NCBI GenBank assembly: GCA_013398015.1
Contig: VZRR01008077.1
Coordinates: 1,901,940-1,965,939 of the forward strand
From: Oreocharis arfaki
Taxonomy: Eukaryota > Chordata > Aves > Passeriformes > Paramythiidae
Direction: 5' to 3'
Length of the DNA stretch: 64,000 nt
Notes under the pieces: model-generated
What the model was told of the DNA's origin: nothing
Databases searched by the model: none
The model's input: only the letters and a program-made list of their open reading frames with translations
In this document: piece by piece, positions 47,361-59,846 of the stretch
Layout: each line of letters starts with the position of its first letter
Numbering within the stretch: position 1 is the first letter of the stretch
Position numbers and translations under genes: made by a program

Positions 47361-50300
47361 GCTCTGACGAGAAAAGTTACAGTTCCCAAACCCTGACGAA
47401 GGATAAGAAATGAGGAGACCATCAGAGCATCTACCATCTGTATCTCCCCACCTGTCAGAAATTTAGGCCAGCAGACTTTGACCCAACTTGTAAAGGAAAT
47501 AAGGAACCCATCTCCTGTTTCATTCTTGAGAAGCCAGGGAAGCTAGATAAGTATAAACCTCCACAGATCCTGACATCAGGGACCTCAGAAAAAGCCCAGA
47601 TGAAGGCAATGATAAAGTAAAACAGTATCAAGTAGGATCATACACCTGGATCCCTCCATCTGCAGCTTAGAATATCACCCAGCAGACCTGTGATACCTAA
47701 ACTGTGACAAGCAATTCAACTGCAAGAAATCCTATGGCATGCAGCCAAAAATGATGTTACACTGCTTCATGGTCCAGTAGGCAGTCTAAACCCTGACTAG
47801 GAAGAAATAAGAGACTTCTCTAAAAACATATCTGTGCTGTTACAGACCCTCTCAGCTCTATCTTGCAATGTCGGGGAGCCATCACCAAACTCACAACAGA
47901 AAAACCATCTCAGAGCTTCCCTGTCCTCTACTGTGTAATGTCTGTGGGATGGACACTCCAGGGGGTGGGACAGTTGGTCATCAGGATCTACAAGCCCCCC
48001 CCCTTCCCGCTTTGGTCCATCTCTATCAGTAAAACGTATGATTACACGTGTGTGTGTATTCCACCAGTGTCACTTCACTTGCACTGGGTAAACTATTTAT
48101 GCTAAAAACTCTAGTTACCATTGCTGCAAGTATATATTTCATTTATTTATCTTGAATACAGAAGAACATACACCAGTAGCGTATATAGGGAAACCATAGT
48201 GACATCTGAGTAGCATGTGAAACCAATAAATCTTAAATATGTAGGCTTATACATAGGGCTTGAGTACAAATATGTATGAAATACAAAAACTTGTATTTAT
48301 CAGGGTAACCTCTGTAACACCTCAAAGATTTACAGGTTCTGACACCAACTGAAATGATACCTCAGAAGATCTGAAGTCCAGTATGTTGCCTGCGAGCCCA
48401 GGCTCATCCACATGCTCAGAGAGAGACTTTTATTTTCTTGCCAAATATTTTACTCTGGTTTTCCTTGCTGCAAGAGGAAGCTCTTCTGCCATGCTAAGAA
48501 GAATAATTTAATTTTGCATTCAAAATGAGTCTTTTTATTGACTTCAGTGGATTTTGGATCAAGATCTGAGACTAGTAAAATGAATGTTAACCAAGTGAGA
48601 GCCTGTGTGGCTGATTTTCAAACAGTGGAATACCGATTAAAAATGAGATCCATGACTTACAAAAAGCTTTGATAAATTTGCATTTAAAAGCTTGTAAACC
48701 ATTCCCAAGGCAGGCCTGGATTCTTTTTCCCCAAGTCTTCCTTCTAATTCACTCAGTAGTCTTCTCTGTACATCCATATTTTTAATTTATAATGGACCTT
48801 GTTCTTATTTTCACCAAAGACTGCAATAATGTACTACGTTAGTTACTGCAATTTAAGAAGGGTAAAAAGATCTTGTTTAACATGATAATCAAACATTTAT
48901 TTTCCAAATTACTCCAGCTATAATCACAATTAAAATCAGAGCAAAACATTTTAATTATTCTGATTATTACTCAGCTTAACAAGGCTACAGTCTAATAATC
49001 AGATTTTATTGCATAGAAAACTTTTGGGGTTCTTAGTCCTTTCTGCTTTTCTTTACTATCGTTTATTGTAGCTATTTTAACTTATTTTATTACATGACTC
49101 AAAACAGACACACTTCAGAGACACATAACAAACGGGTTTTAAATGGGCATATTCTCAACACTGCAAGAACCAAGGTCACCTCGGGGTGGTGGGGTAGCAG
49201 AGATGAAGCCTCTCTTTCCTTTATGTTCTGGAATCTAGAACATTGGTGGCCACATGAAAGTAGTTTCTCTCCCATATGCAAAGTTCTATCCAAATGCAGC
49301 TTTTAAAAGTCAATAAATGCTTTTACTAACTGAACACTGAAGTGTAAGCAAATTTCCCTTTAAATGACCATAAAATATACTCACCTTTTCCAAATATCCT
49401 TGCTGTGGATTACACATTTATGACAAATATTAACATAAGTAAGTTAAGTATCCTCTTGAAAAAAGTACCTCTAATTTTGCTGTAGTTATTGGGTCTGCTT
49501 TTTGTGGTTTTTTTAACTGCAGGCCTCCAGACTATACTTAAAGCTACTGCGCTGATCACTCGCATTTATTAAAGTTCTCAAAACTCTGTGCAGGAACAAT
49601 GCTGGCAATTTCTGTTCTCTCAGGCATTTTTTAGGTTGGCTAATTACATTCTCTCTGCCTAAATTTCCCCTGCAGCTTCAGAAAGAGATGATTTCCTTCT
49701 TACTTTCCACACAAATACTTTTGCAGTTTCACCACATGCTGTTAGAGAGGCCCAAATACATTCTGACCTAGAAGAAGATATATTTCAGGTACAACAGAGA
49801 AAGGAAATGGAGATTTTTTTTACTTGTTTGTTTCACTGCCTCTTAGAAATGTTACCTTATGCCAGCTGAGACAGGCTTCCAGGTGTTTTTGTATTTGTGT
49901 GTGTTTGTTTGCAGGGCCCTCCCACACGCTCAAAGAGGGGAAAAACTTATCTTTCCTGCTCTCCACAAAGCAGTGAGGTGCAGTGTTTTTTCTGGACTGA
50001 AACACATTAGGAAGGAGATTTCCATGTAAAGAATATTCCCTGAAGGTACTTGCTGAGAGCTGGGTGCCTGCCTGACCCTGTGTGAAAATCCCTCCTTCCA
50101 TCACACACCCATCACCACTAACACTGTCTGTGGTCACAGCCACCCTGTCCCTGGAGAACCCCGGCAAGGAACCCGCCCGGGATTTACGTCTGACCCAGAA
50201 GGAAGAATCACATGGACTAATTTCACTTTAGATTAAACTCAAACCGGACCACAGCAGCCTTCAGTGTGAATGATCTGACAGATTACCGAGTAATATTTTA

Positions 50301-51930
50301 TGACATTTAGGGATGGATTTTTCAGAAGGATGAGGCATTTATTTTTTCTCTGAGGTTTTGCCTTTTTAGGAGAGAACAGCCTTTCCACTGCTTGGATTTC
50401 GAAAGCAGGCAAACTTCAAGAGAGAGAGTTTTGGTTTTTATTTTTAAACTCTCCCCATCCCCAGCAAAAATAATGTTGCTTTCTTTTGATGAATCTGCTT
50501 CACTTATTCACAATTTCATTAAATATTGGGGCAGCAAGCCCAGGAGATATCTTTTTACTACAATACACGTTTTTTCCATCTCAAGGGGTAGAGACCATAT
50601 ATCTCTCACACAGCAATAATATACAAGTGTGTATAGTATAATGTAAAACCTCTTTATATAATTCCAAGCAGAACATATACACACAGCCTTAGTGTGGCTG
50701 TAATGTAGATATATCGAACAATATTAACCTTCTTTATAGTGGGAACATACTTTTTATTATGCACATGAATTGACTGTTAATAAAAACGGTTTGCACTTAC
50801 ACAGCACCTCACCCCAAAAAAACTCAGTGAGATTTTCCCAGTGAAATACATTTCTGTTTTGCAGAACTCAGGAGCTGCCACTTCCCAGTGCAAAGCTTCA
50901 GTGCAGCTTTTGCAAAGTTATGTGTCAAATGAGGAAGCAGGTAAGGAAATAAAAAGTTATATTTATTAAAAATTTTTACATTTGTTGAAGTCACCTCTCC
51001 ACTTTGGAGAAGTAAGACTCCTACAGATATGAAAATAACTCAGTTAACTTGAGTACTGACATCTGTGGAGATGCAGTGACACAGGCTGTAGTCACACAAG
51101 GAAAGCACTCCAAGTTCCTGACAGGCTGTTGTAACCTATATCAAAGTCTGTGCCCCTTTTGGTGGTAGGTGAATTAGCTGAAGGACACCTTGGGCTGTGC
51201 CAGCCTGTCACTTGTAGGAGTCAGCTACAACAGAGACAGACTCCAAGGCCAAGATTTATTCACACTGGGATCCTTCTCATCAATCCATGGCTGGTTTTGC
51301 CAAGGAGGTGCCCTAGCAAAATACATCTATATACAGATTTGGCTGTATCTACAGTGCCTTCAGGGACCTAGATAAAGAAAGAATCTGAGCCCCAATTCCT
51401 CCTGACTTAGCTACACAAGGCTACACTGCTGAACATGCTAACTGGTTACGTTGGAGCTGTTGTCCAAACAGTGGGAAAACCAGCTAAACTCAGACTGCCT
51501 GCAGATCCTGCCTGGTTGCAAACACCAGCAACACCCTCAAAGAGCCACTTCATGGCTGACTTTTCTCATCCACATCAACCATTTGGTGAGTATTGATCAC
51601 GTACTTTTAGCTTAGAATATCCTCACTGAAAGCAAGGGAATCCCAAGTCCCAGAGAAGTGTGAAGGTTTTTTTTCTCCCTGAATTTCCTTTTAGCACAGA
51701 TTTGGCATGTTTGCAAATCTCACCTTTAGGGTAGGCTTAGATTCACTCTTGAAAGACACTGAGGTGGCAGCCACACTTGCATAAGAGCAGCTGTATGCAG
51801 CATGATTTTAGTGCTTCTAACGTCACAGAAGCAGACTGAGCAATGGGTAAATGTTGGAATCTGGAACAGTTCCAGAAAGGACCTAGCCCTAAACTCTGCT
51901 AGTCCTTTGCAGTGGCTTTTTTGGTGATGG

Positions 51931-51980
51931 TTTTTTTTGTTTGTTTGTTTTGTTTGTTTGTTTGTTTGTTTTTTCTTTTA
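51931..51980. repeat. (GTTT)n microsatellite
   Basis: T-rich run followed by repeated GTTT units and a further T run. In transcript sense it is (AAAC)n. Confidence 0.9.
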
Positions 51981-53363
51981 CTGCATCTGTATCCATAGCC
52001 TCAATCTGAATAGCTAATGGCATGATCCTAATTTTATGGTCAAGCAAACAGGCAAGTTGACATATCTTAAAAATAATTCATACAGCTTTTTTTCACTTGT
52101 CTGCGTCTGAGCTCATGGGTCTCTGCTGTGACAAGCACAGCACTTGCTGCTAGCCCCTTAAGATACAGTGCTTGATCATTATCAACCACCAGGAGACAAA
52201 AGTGCTTTCATCTATATTATTTTACTGTTTTTTAGGGATGTGGGCTGCAGACATACACTAGGAAGAAAGGTACACCTATGCAGTGTATTGTCATACAAGA
52301 AAGGATGGGCCCTGAGGCTCAAGAGAGTTGTCAGGTACACAGCTCTTGCTCCCCTCCATTTTCAGAGCATAGCATTTTTACGTGCAAGGCTCACAGCATG
52401 TTTGTCCTAGAGTTGCTGGAAAACCATTTCTGTAGAATAATTGGGGCACATTAGCTGAAGGAAGAAAACAAAAAGAGGAAGGAAGTTAAGCCTTGTCATG
52501 ATGTGAAACATATTTATTCTTTCACTTGGATTTTTCTCATACTCCTGATGGCAAGTGAAGGAGAGATTAAAGTCCCATTAAAATGCTGTTGTTGTCCCCA
52601 AGGTATATACCTCTGTGGTTTGGAATTTTCACTCTTGCCATCTTTAGCAAAGTTTCACTAATAATGAAAAGGAGAGGAAAACCCAACAAGTTCTACCAGG
52701 CAAAGAGCCAGAGCTCCAATTACAGCAAGTACGATGGGAAAAAAAAATGTAATAGATTCTAATTGGTGGCCAAGGGGGGAAGGTGAGTCTCTTTGGAATG
52801 ATGGGAGTCTTTGGTGGTAATTGACTGAATCCTCCTGTGAGAGCTTGCAAATGGCAGCAACACATTTGAAACAGTAGCAATGGGAAAGGTTTGGCATCCT
52901 GGAACAGGTGGAAAAGTTTTGCTGGTAGAGATAATACAGAAAGAGAACAGTGAAACACTTTAACAAGGAACGTGACTTGGAAGGTAGCTCTCAGCTCCAA
53001 GGTTTGAATCGTCAGACATACTCTCATTAGAGAAATTTATTTAAGTTTTAAGAGGAATATTGCCACACCACTGGTGTTACGCACACAGGGATCTGGAGCA
53101 GCAATGATTTGCCCGCTGCTACACGGAATCATTGAGTGACTGAATTAAGCTTCCTCTATCCCTCCACGATAACCTACTGCTGCTCTCCCAAACAGGTTCA
53201 AATGATTGATGCTTTCCTTTCTGCATCTTTTTTTCCCCTTTTTTTGTGAAAAGGTTTGTTTATATCTTTAAGCAATACAAATGAAGGGCACAAACTTGCA
53301 CAGGTGGATTGCAGTGTGTGAGTCTCTCTCAGAAAGAAACGGTACAAAAGGAGATCTGGAAGA

Positions 53364-53385
53364 CTGGAAGATTGTGATCTTCCAG
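53364..53385. repeat. 9-bp inverted repeat, 4-base loop
   Basis: CTGGAAGAT (53364-53372) and ATCTTCCAG (53377-53385) are exact reverse complements around tgtg. A second direct copy of CTGGAAGA lies immediately to the left. Confidence 0.7.
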
Positions 53386-55880
53386 AATCACAAGAATTGG
53401 GAGAAAAGATGATTTTGTGACTAGGATTTCAACCAAAATCCTGTGTTTAGTTTCTGTCGGTAGCTGATTAATTTTTGACCTTAGCAAAATATCCATTTGA
53501 TCTCATTCATAAATTAGGACTGACAATATTTCTCCTGAACTACCTATTAACAAAAAAAAACATAAATGAGCAAAGGCATCGAGTAGAAGCAGACAAATTT
53601 GCGCTTTCTTCCCCACTTGCTAGTACTTTGGTTCATCTGCAATTGTTCTTTACTTTCTAGGAGCTGAGTAACATGACATTAGGGAGGGCATATGGATGTG
53701 TTTGTATTTCTCCCTTAACCGCCTAAAACGAAGCACAAACTGCTGTGATCAGATTTGCTATGCTATCACATTGATTATTTACCATTAGTAATAAATGGGA
53801 GACAAGTTGTACACCAGAACCCAAAGGAACAGATGCTGTTCAAACATGGAGAAAAAAATCTCTTCCTATAAATTCTTAACTTATAAATAAGACAGAACAA
53901 TCTTGGTCTTGACGCAGAAGGGTGAGTCACAGTAATATGATTTTATGTTCTCAGGGCTGCATAATGTCCAGGAACAGCTGTAAGCCCAATGCCATGCTTA
54001 TTATTAGGGAATTATTTCTAAGGGATTGTCTTCACCAGAAAGCTACATCCAGAACACACAACATGCTCAAGAGTAGAGTTCACAGAAATTGCCTATGAGG
54101 AAACAAAGTGAGCCCAGCAACCAGACCACACACACAAGGCTAAATCCTCTACAACATACTCAGTCTGAAAAAAAAAAACCACAGAAAAATAATATGCAAA
54201 CTCTGAGCAATGTGCTCTGCAAAGGAGCCCTAAACTAGGGGAAGGTGATTTTTCTTTTAACCATATCCGATGAAGATACATCTTCTAATTTTGCATTAAG
54301 ATTAGGCAACACTAATCGAGGTTCTGTTGGTGACTGTGCAGTTGCATGGAGAACATATTCCACAGATTTCTGTCTCACCTTTGGTCTGTGTGGAAAAAGA
54401 TATTGACACAAACACGTAAGCATCTCACCACTCCACAAAAGAGACAAAACCCTGAGAAAAGCCTGCACACAGAGAATTTGTAATGCAAGGACCAGATCAC
54501 AGCTCCCTTGTAATTCTCCTTATTACCACTTATGAAGGAATTAAGCACATGGGACATGAGACTAAAGAGATTTTATGTTTACACAGAGGCAAACAGAGAC
54601 CTAAATGCATATGTGCAATGTAGAATTCAGTGTTTTACTGCATGGAAGCTGTTCAGACCAGACTTTTAACAACAATAGAATCAGCAAAGTGATGAAAAAT
54701 TTAATGTAAGTACCATTATTATGTTCCACTGTTTTTAGTAGAATTTATCTTGGTAGATCTCTAAGGAATAAGAAAAGGAAACATTTCAAAACAAAATAGT
54801 TTTAGCTTTTCGCACCCAAAACATTGTTATTTTAACATCAATCTTTTCATGACAGAAAAGTCTTAGATGACCTCAGCAGAAAAAAAATAATGTTTTGACT
54901 AGGAGTAAGTGCTTTCAATCAATATGATCTTTTTTCTTTCTCTAAATAAAAAAAATCCATTATTCATAATATTCTATATGCAATAGAAAACTGCATATTT
55001 GATTTTTGCTTGTCAAATACGGTGCTAATTTAAATGTTTCTGTAAAACATTATCTTTTGAAAATATCTCACCAGCTTTATAACTGCACTGTCAGTTTAAG
55101 AAAAAGCAACAAAAGTGTGTTGGCTCACAGATTTATGGTAACAGTTGGCCACACTCAAAATTTACTACCAAGTATTTCTCTCAAATCCTCACATGTCCTT
55201 CTTAGCAAATGTGCACAGAAACACTGTGAAGGTACAAGTGTGCCCTGAACACTCACCATGGTCTGATTTCACTCCCCTATCCGTGAAAAAATGCTTAGGA
55301 AACAGTGGTCAAGGGCTTGATCCATTGAATCAAAATACACAGCAAGAACTCCTCTGATATGTCTTTACGGACATATTTTGGTCTACTTGGTGAGTGTCAC
55401 TCTCACCACCCTCAGCACTGCCTCCAGTGCTGCCATTATCATTGCTCAGCCTCCTCAACAGCTTTCTCTCCTTTGTTCTCACTTATCCCTAAAACATTTA
55501 CCTTTACAGAAACATTGGTCACAATTCAGTACTTCTGAACACAGTAGAAGAGATTCCTCCACAGAAAAACTGAGTTTGGCAAATTTGTGGGAGACCCGCG
55601 CCCATCTGAAAGCCACGTAAACAGAAAGACAATTAATTCTGTGTTTCCATCCACAGCCTCCCTACGCCATTACTCAAAGCTGTGGCAAGCATTGTATTTT
55701 CCCTGCTCCCCAAGTTATATGCCCTTCCTAAATGTTTTAATACCTTTTTTGACTACTATTGAGAAAGAGGTGGAGAGATGGGAATCAAAAGACACAATAG
55801 AAAATGTACAATGGATTACAGTGCCTTATTTTCATTTAGTTTTGGCCTTTGAATTCTCTGCTTTCTGTTAAATTCTACTC

Positions 55881-55914
55881 TTTTTTTTAATTATTATTAT
55901 TATTACTATTATTC
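55881..55914. repeat. (ATT)n microsatellite
   Basis: T8 followed by AATTATTATTATTATTACTATTATT. It is a simple triplet repeat with one interruption. Confidence 0.85.
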
Positions 55915-57507
55915 TGGCTGTGGAAAATCTCTCTTTGTCCCTGCAACAAGAAACCTAAGCTTTTCACTTAGTAGCACTAAAAGGAAAAGGTCATTGATGG
56001 TTTTTGCAATATCTTTTTCATACCAGACACTTAATTATTCCCATTTTCTCCACGAAGCTTGGCTGCTTCCTCAAGGACCTCTTACTCTCAATTTGATATA
56101 TGAGTCATCACTTGTTGGTCTCTAATTCTCATGCTATTTGCATACAAGTCAAATTCTACATTTTCTTAGCAGTAGATGGCTTTCTAATTACATCCATTAA
56201 TCTTTGCCATCACTCCCCTGCCTCTACATTTACTAGCACTTATCAATCAGAAGTTTAATAATCAAGAACATTTTTCTTGTTTATTTTCTTCACTTTCTTC
56301 TCCTTGTACTCCAAGTACAGCTTGGGAGAAGGCAAAACCCTCTAGTATCCTGTCGTTTCATCATTCATTTGTTCATAACAACATATCTACACCGCAGAAG
56401 CCGTGAGCAGTTGCAATCTGCTGGCAAACATGCCCTACAGATTACACTATCTGCTAATTAACAGACAGCACTTTGCTGCAGGCCAAGCAAGTGAGGGTTG
56501 AGTGGTCAATATTCAAACAACATTTGTTATTTTTTGTATTATCATTTCCAACGTGCCACAAAACAGCCATTGTGTGGTTATGTCACAGTATCATGTTCTT
56601 TTTCCCTTGAAGGTGAACTTTTGAAGATGTATAGTATGAAGACAGCTTCCAAATTTCATGACCAAAAAAGTACGTTCCTACCAGAACACAACAGGCAAAG
56701 CAGATAAAAGAGAGATTTAGTTATGTATCTTTAATACCTCAAAATCCAGAAGGTAACTGAAAACAACCCTGCTGTACATATTTTTAGACCAGCCTTATGG
56801 GACACTGAACAAACTGATTTTCAACCACTCGGGACCAGTTTTTCATAGGAAAAAAATATCAATGTTATGGCAACTGGCTTTCTTCCTAGTTTAAACAGCC
56901 TGTCTTACTCACGGAAATGGATGTAACTACAAGTCTGAAAATAAGACAGGTCTGTTCTTGCACTGCCATCAATCCCAGCTGCCTGTATATGGTCTGCAAC
57001 TAACAACATATTGCTCCTGTGCTCTCTAAGCTGCTGGCATATATCCTTCCTTGCCAAAAGGGATATCATCTGTTCCAGAGTATTTGGTAAATCAGGGAGG
57101 AATTAAAAAGAGATAAAAGAATTGAAGGACATTCAACAAGAGATTATCTTGCATAAATTTTAATTGTCCAGTTTGCAGAAAACCCGGAACAGACTCAGAA
57201 TGGAAAGAACACTTTTGAAACTCTAAAGTTGGATTCCATGGCTTATACCTCCCTATCATTAGTTTCAACACCCAGAGTGCCCTTGGAGACTTCTGTGAGA
57301 TACAAAGGCATATTGTAGTGCTACTTTGAGTGAGGAAATGTCAAAACTGCCACTATTTTTGATAGGCTTACAAGAGCAGAAGTGGAATAAATGGGCTTTG
57401 ATTTCACTTCATATCCAAGAAGAGATATGGATGTAGAGTGATGGCAAAGGCTTTGTGTGTAATGGCTATTGTGAGAGCTGTCATGTATTGCAGCCATGAA
57501 TCAGAAA

Positions 57508-57531
57508 GTCTGGTAGCAAATGCTGCCAGAC
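57508..57531. repeat. Near-perfect 24-bp palindrome
   Basis: GTCTGGTAGCAA and ATGCTGCCAGAC are reverse complements apart from one T/G position and the central AA. It is a short inverted repeat of unknown origin. Confidence 0.65.
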
Positions 57532-58635
57532 ACTTGAAAAGCAAAAATATTCACCTGGAAAGATGAGGCTCTGCCTTCAGTTTGTTAACACGGACCAAAT
57601 GAACATTAATTATTGGTTTCCTCATGAACTCGGTACTAAAGAAAGCACCAGCTCTACAGTCACTCCACTTGACACATCTTCATTGACTCCAGGGAAACTA
57701 CCCAGCTGCCAGATCATATCTGACAGACATGGGGAACAATCCACCTTTCTAAACTATCAAAAAATTATCCTTGTTTTCATGTGAGACGGGAGGCAGAAAG
57801 GACAGCCTTCTGAAACAGAAATCAAGTCTATACTTTTTTATCTGGTTCACAGCTTGAATTACTCTTGAATCTAAAGGTATTACAAGCAAAAGTGAAAACT
57901 GTAATTGCATTAACCCAAGGACATCCCAGATTATCAGATTTTCCAGTTACCACCACCAGAGGCTTGTAAAGCAATCGACTTAATCCACCATTATTGCTGA
58001 ACTGCAGAAAATTAACGACTTCTTAATTCTCAGTGTGAGACATCCCTCTTCCTGTGGGTAGTGAACTGTTTGCATGTGTACAGTGCTTTCCACTGAACCA
58101 CCCCTGCAGTCCAAGATAACCTCTTGTAGGTTCAGGATTTCAACCCTTTTCTGGTGAGCTGGAATCTTTGGGTCAAACCGCTGAATGAAACAGATTTAGG
58201 CCACTGTACTTAGAGAAAAAATAGAAGTGAAGAAGAATGCCTAGGTTCTTCCACTGGAAGACCACTGGATTAAAGGCATGTGTAGCAGTATCTAACTCAA
58301 ACTGCCTATCGGGTAAGGGAAAACAGGAGATAAATCCCACACCACAGTGTCTCTACTCCCTCCCTCCAAAACACTCTCTCTGAAGCAAATGATGAGGCTA
58401 TAAAGAATCATTACTTGTGGTCATAGCATAGGAGATATTTCATGCACCAACCTATGCTACACAGCGCTTAATCCAAACAGAAGTTTGCATTTGAACAAAT
58501 TTATGTTTTGATCTCCAAAACACTGCAGTACAAGGTGGTTCCTCCCTTTAAAAAGGTACGAAAACATTCTCAGTAAATATCTCCTTGAAATCTCCTGTCC
58601 ACTACAACATTAAAAAAAAACCAAACAAACAAAAC

Positions 58636-58636
58636 N
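58636..58636. other. Single ambiguous base (N)
   Basis: One N interrupts a low-complexity A/C-rich stretch (aaaccaaacaaacaaaac, N, accaaccac). It is an assembly ambiguity, probably in an AAAC-type simple repeat. Confidence 0.9.
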
Positions 58637-59821
58637 ACCAACCACAAAACCCCAAGCAATTCCAACCACTCACATATGCCTTTTTGGTCTCCTATGACTG
58701 GCTCTTTGAAGGCAGCACTCACAGCCTGCAGCTAACAAGGACCTTTCCTTCCAAACGAAAAGAGGAGAGCAAGAAAATAATTGATTTTATCTCAGCAAGA
58801 GTGGACTGCAATCACACAATGTGCTATCGGCGTGACTGACAGAGGCTGGTTTCCCACTGTGCCTAATTTGCTAAGGATGCCATCCCTTGACCACCACAGG
58901 ACTGACTCAGTCCATGGGGAGGTGTGCTCAGAGCTCTGCTGAACTCGAACCTCTCCAATATAAACTGAGAGCCTTCACAATAAGATTTACAGAGGCTACA
59001 AGGAGGAAACTGCTGGAAATAACTGTTTTGCCTTGACTGAAAAAATCATGACCTGCCATCACATCAGAGTTCTGAAAGCTTCCATGGTGAGGCAGGTCAG
59101 AGAGAGGATTTTTAGAAGTCTTCCCAATCTGGTTTTAGCAACTAAATGTGAGCAGGATCTTGAGAAACAGCGATGCCAGGTGGAACTGTTCATCTCTATG
59201 GACATTTTCCCCAACTCTCAGAAGAGTGGGTACAAAGGTGAGTGTAAAGCACACAGCTCAAGGTCTTACCCTTTATACAAGAAGGCAGTTTACGTTTCAG
59301 AAACAGAACTTCCCTAAAGCGAATAAACTCTCCTAATACCACAGGATAGAAAGTAGCAATCAATCATTCCCATTTCAGCTAATAAGGGTAAATTTTCTAC
59401 TGTCTTGACTAACAGAAACTTTTCCCAACTATTCTGCGCAGCACCACCAGCCAATGTTAGAAAGAACAGAAGTCTAGGCTGCCATTCCTTTAATTTCCTT
59501 TCATTTGAAACTCTTTAATAGAAATAAATTTGAAGTAGTTGGGGATCTAGATAGCATTGAAGCCCATGCAATTATATTTACAATAAATATCTGCTATCTT
59601 GGTGGTACGCACTCAACAGGACAATGCTTAACACACTGTGATAAAGGTGATAAACACAAGCAGTGAATATCAAGCAAGAGGAAGGCATCCGTAATCCATT
59701 CATCTTTAAACAGATGGACAAAAAAGGCAACACTGCTCCATGCAGCAATTAAAATCTGAACAGTTGGAGGAATAAAGCGAAAAAAATCAAGGCAGGCCTG
59801 TGGAAAGGGAGAGAAAAAATT

Positions 59822-59846
59822 AAACAAACAAACAAACAAACAAACA
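59822..59846. repeat. (AAAC)n microsatellite
   Basis: Six AAAC units. In transcript sense it is (GTTT)n, complementary to the tract at 51931-51980 in the same intron. Confidence 0.9.

Noticed and set aside
59033..59317. 94-residue plus-strand frame that looks fairly protein-like
   Set aside because: I recognise no domain, and it is a single isolated frame inside the 40-kb intron. RNA evidence would be needed to revive it.
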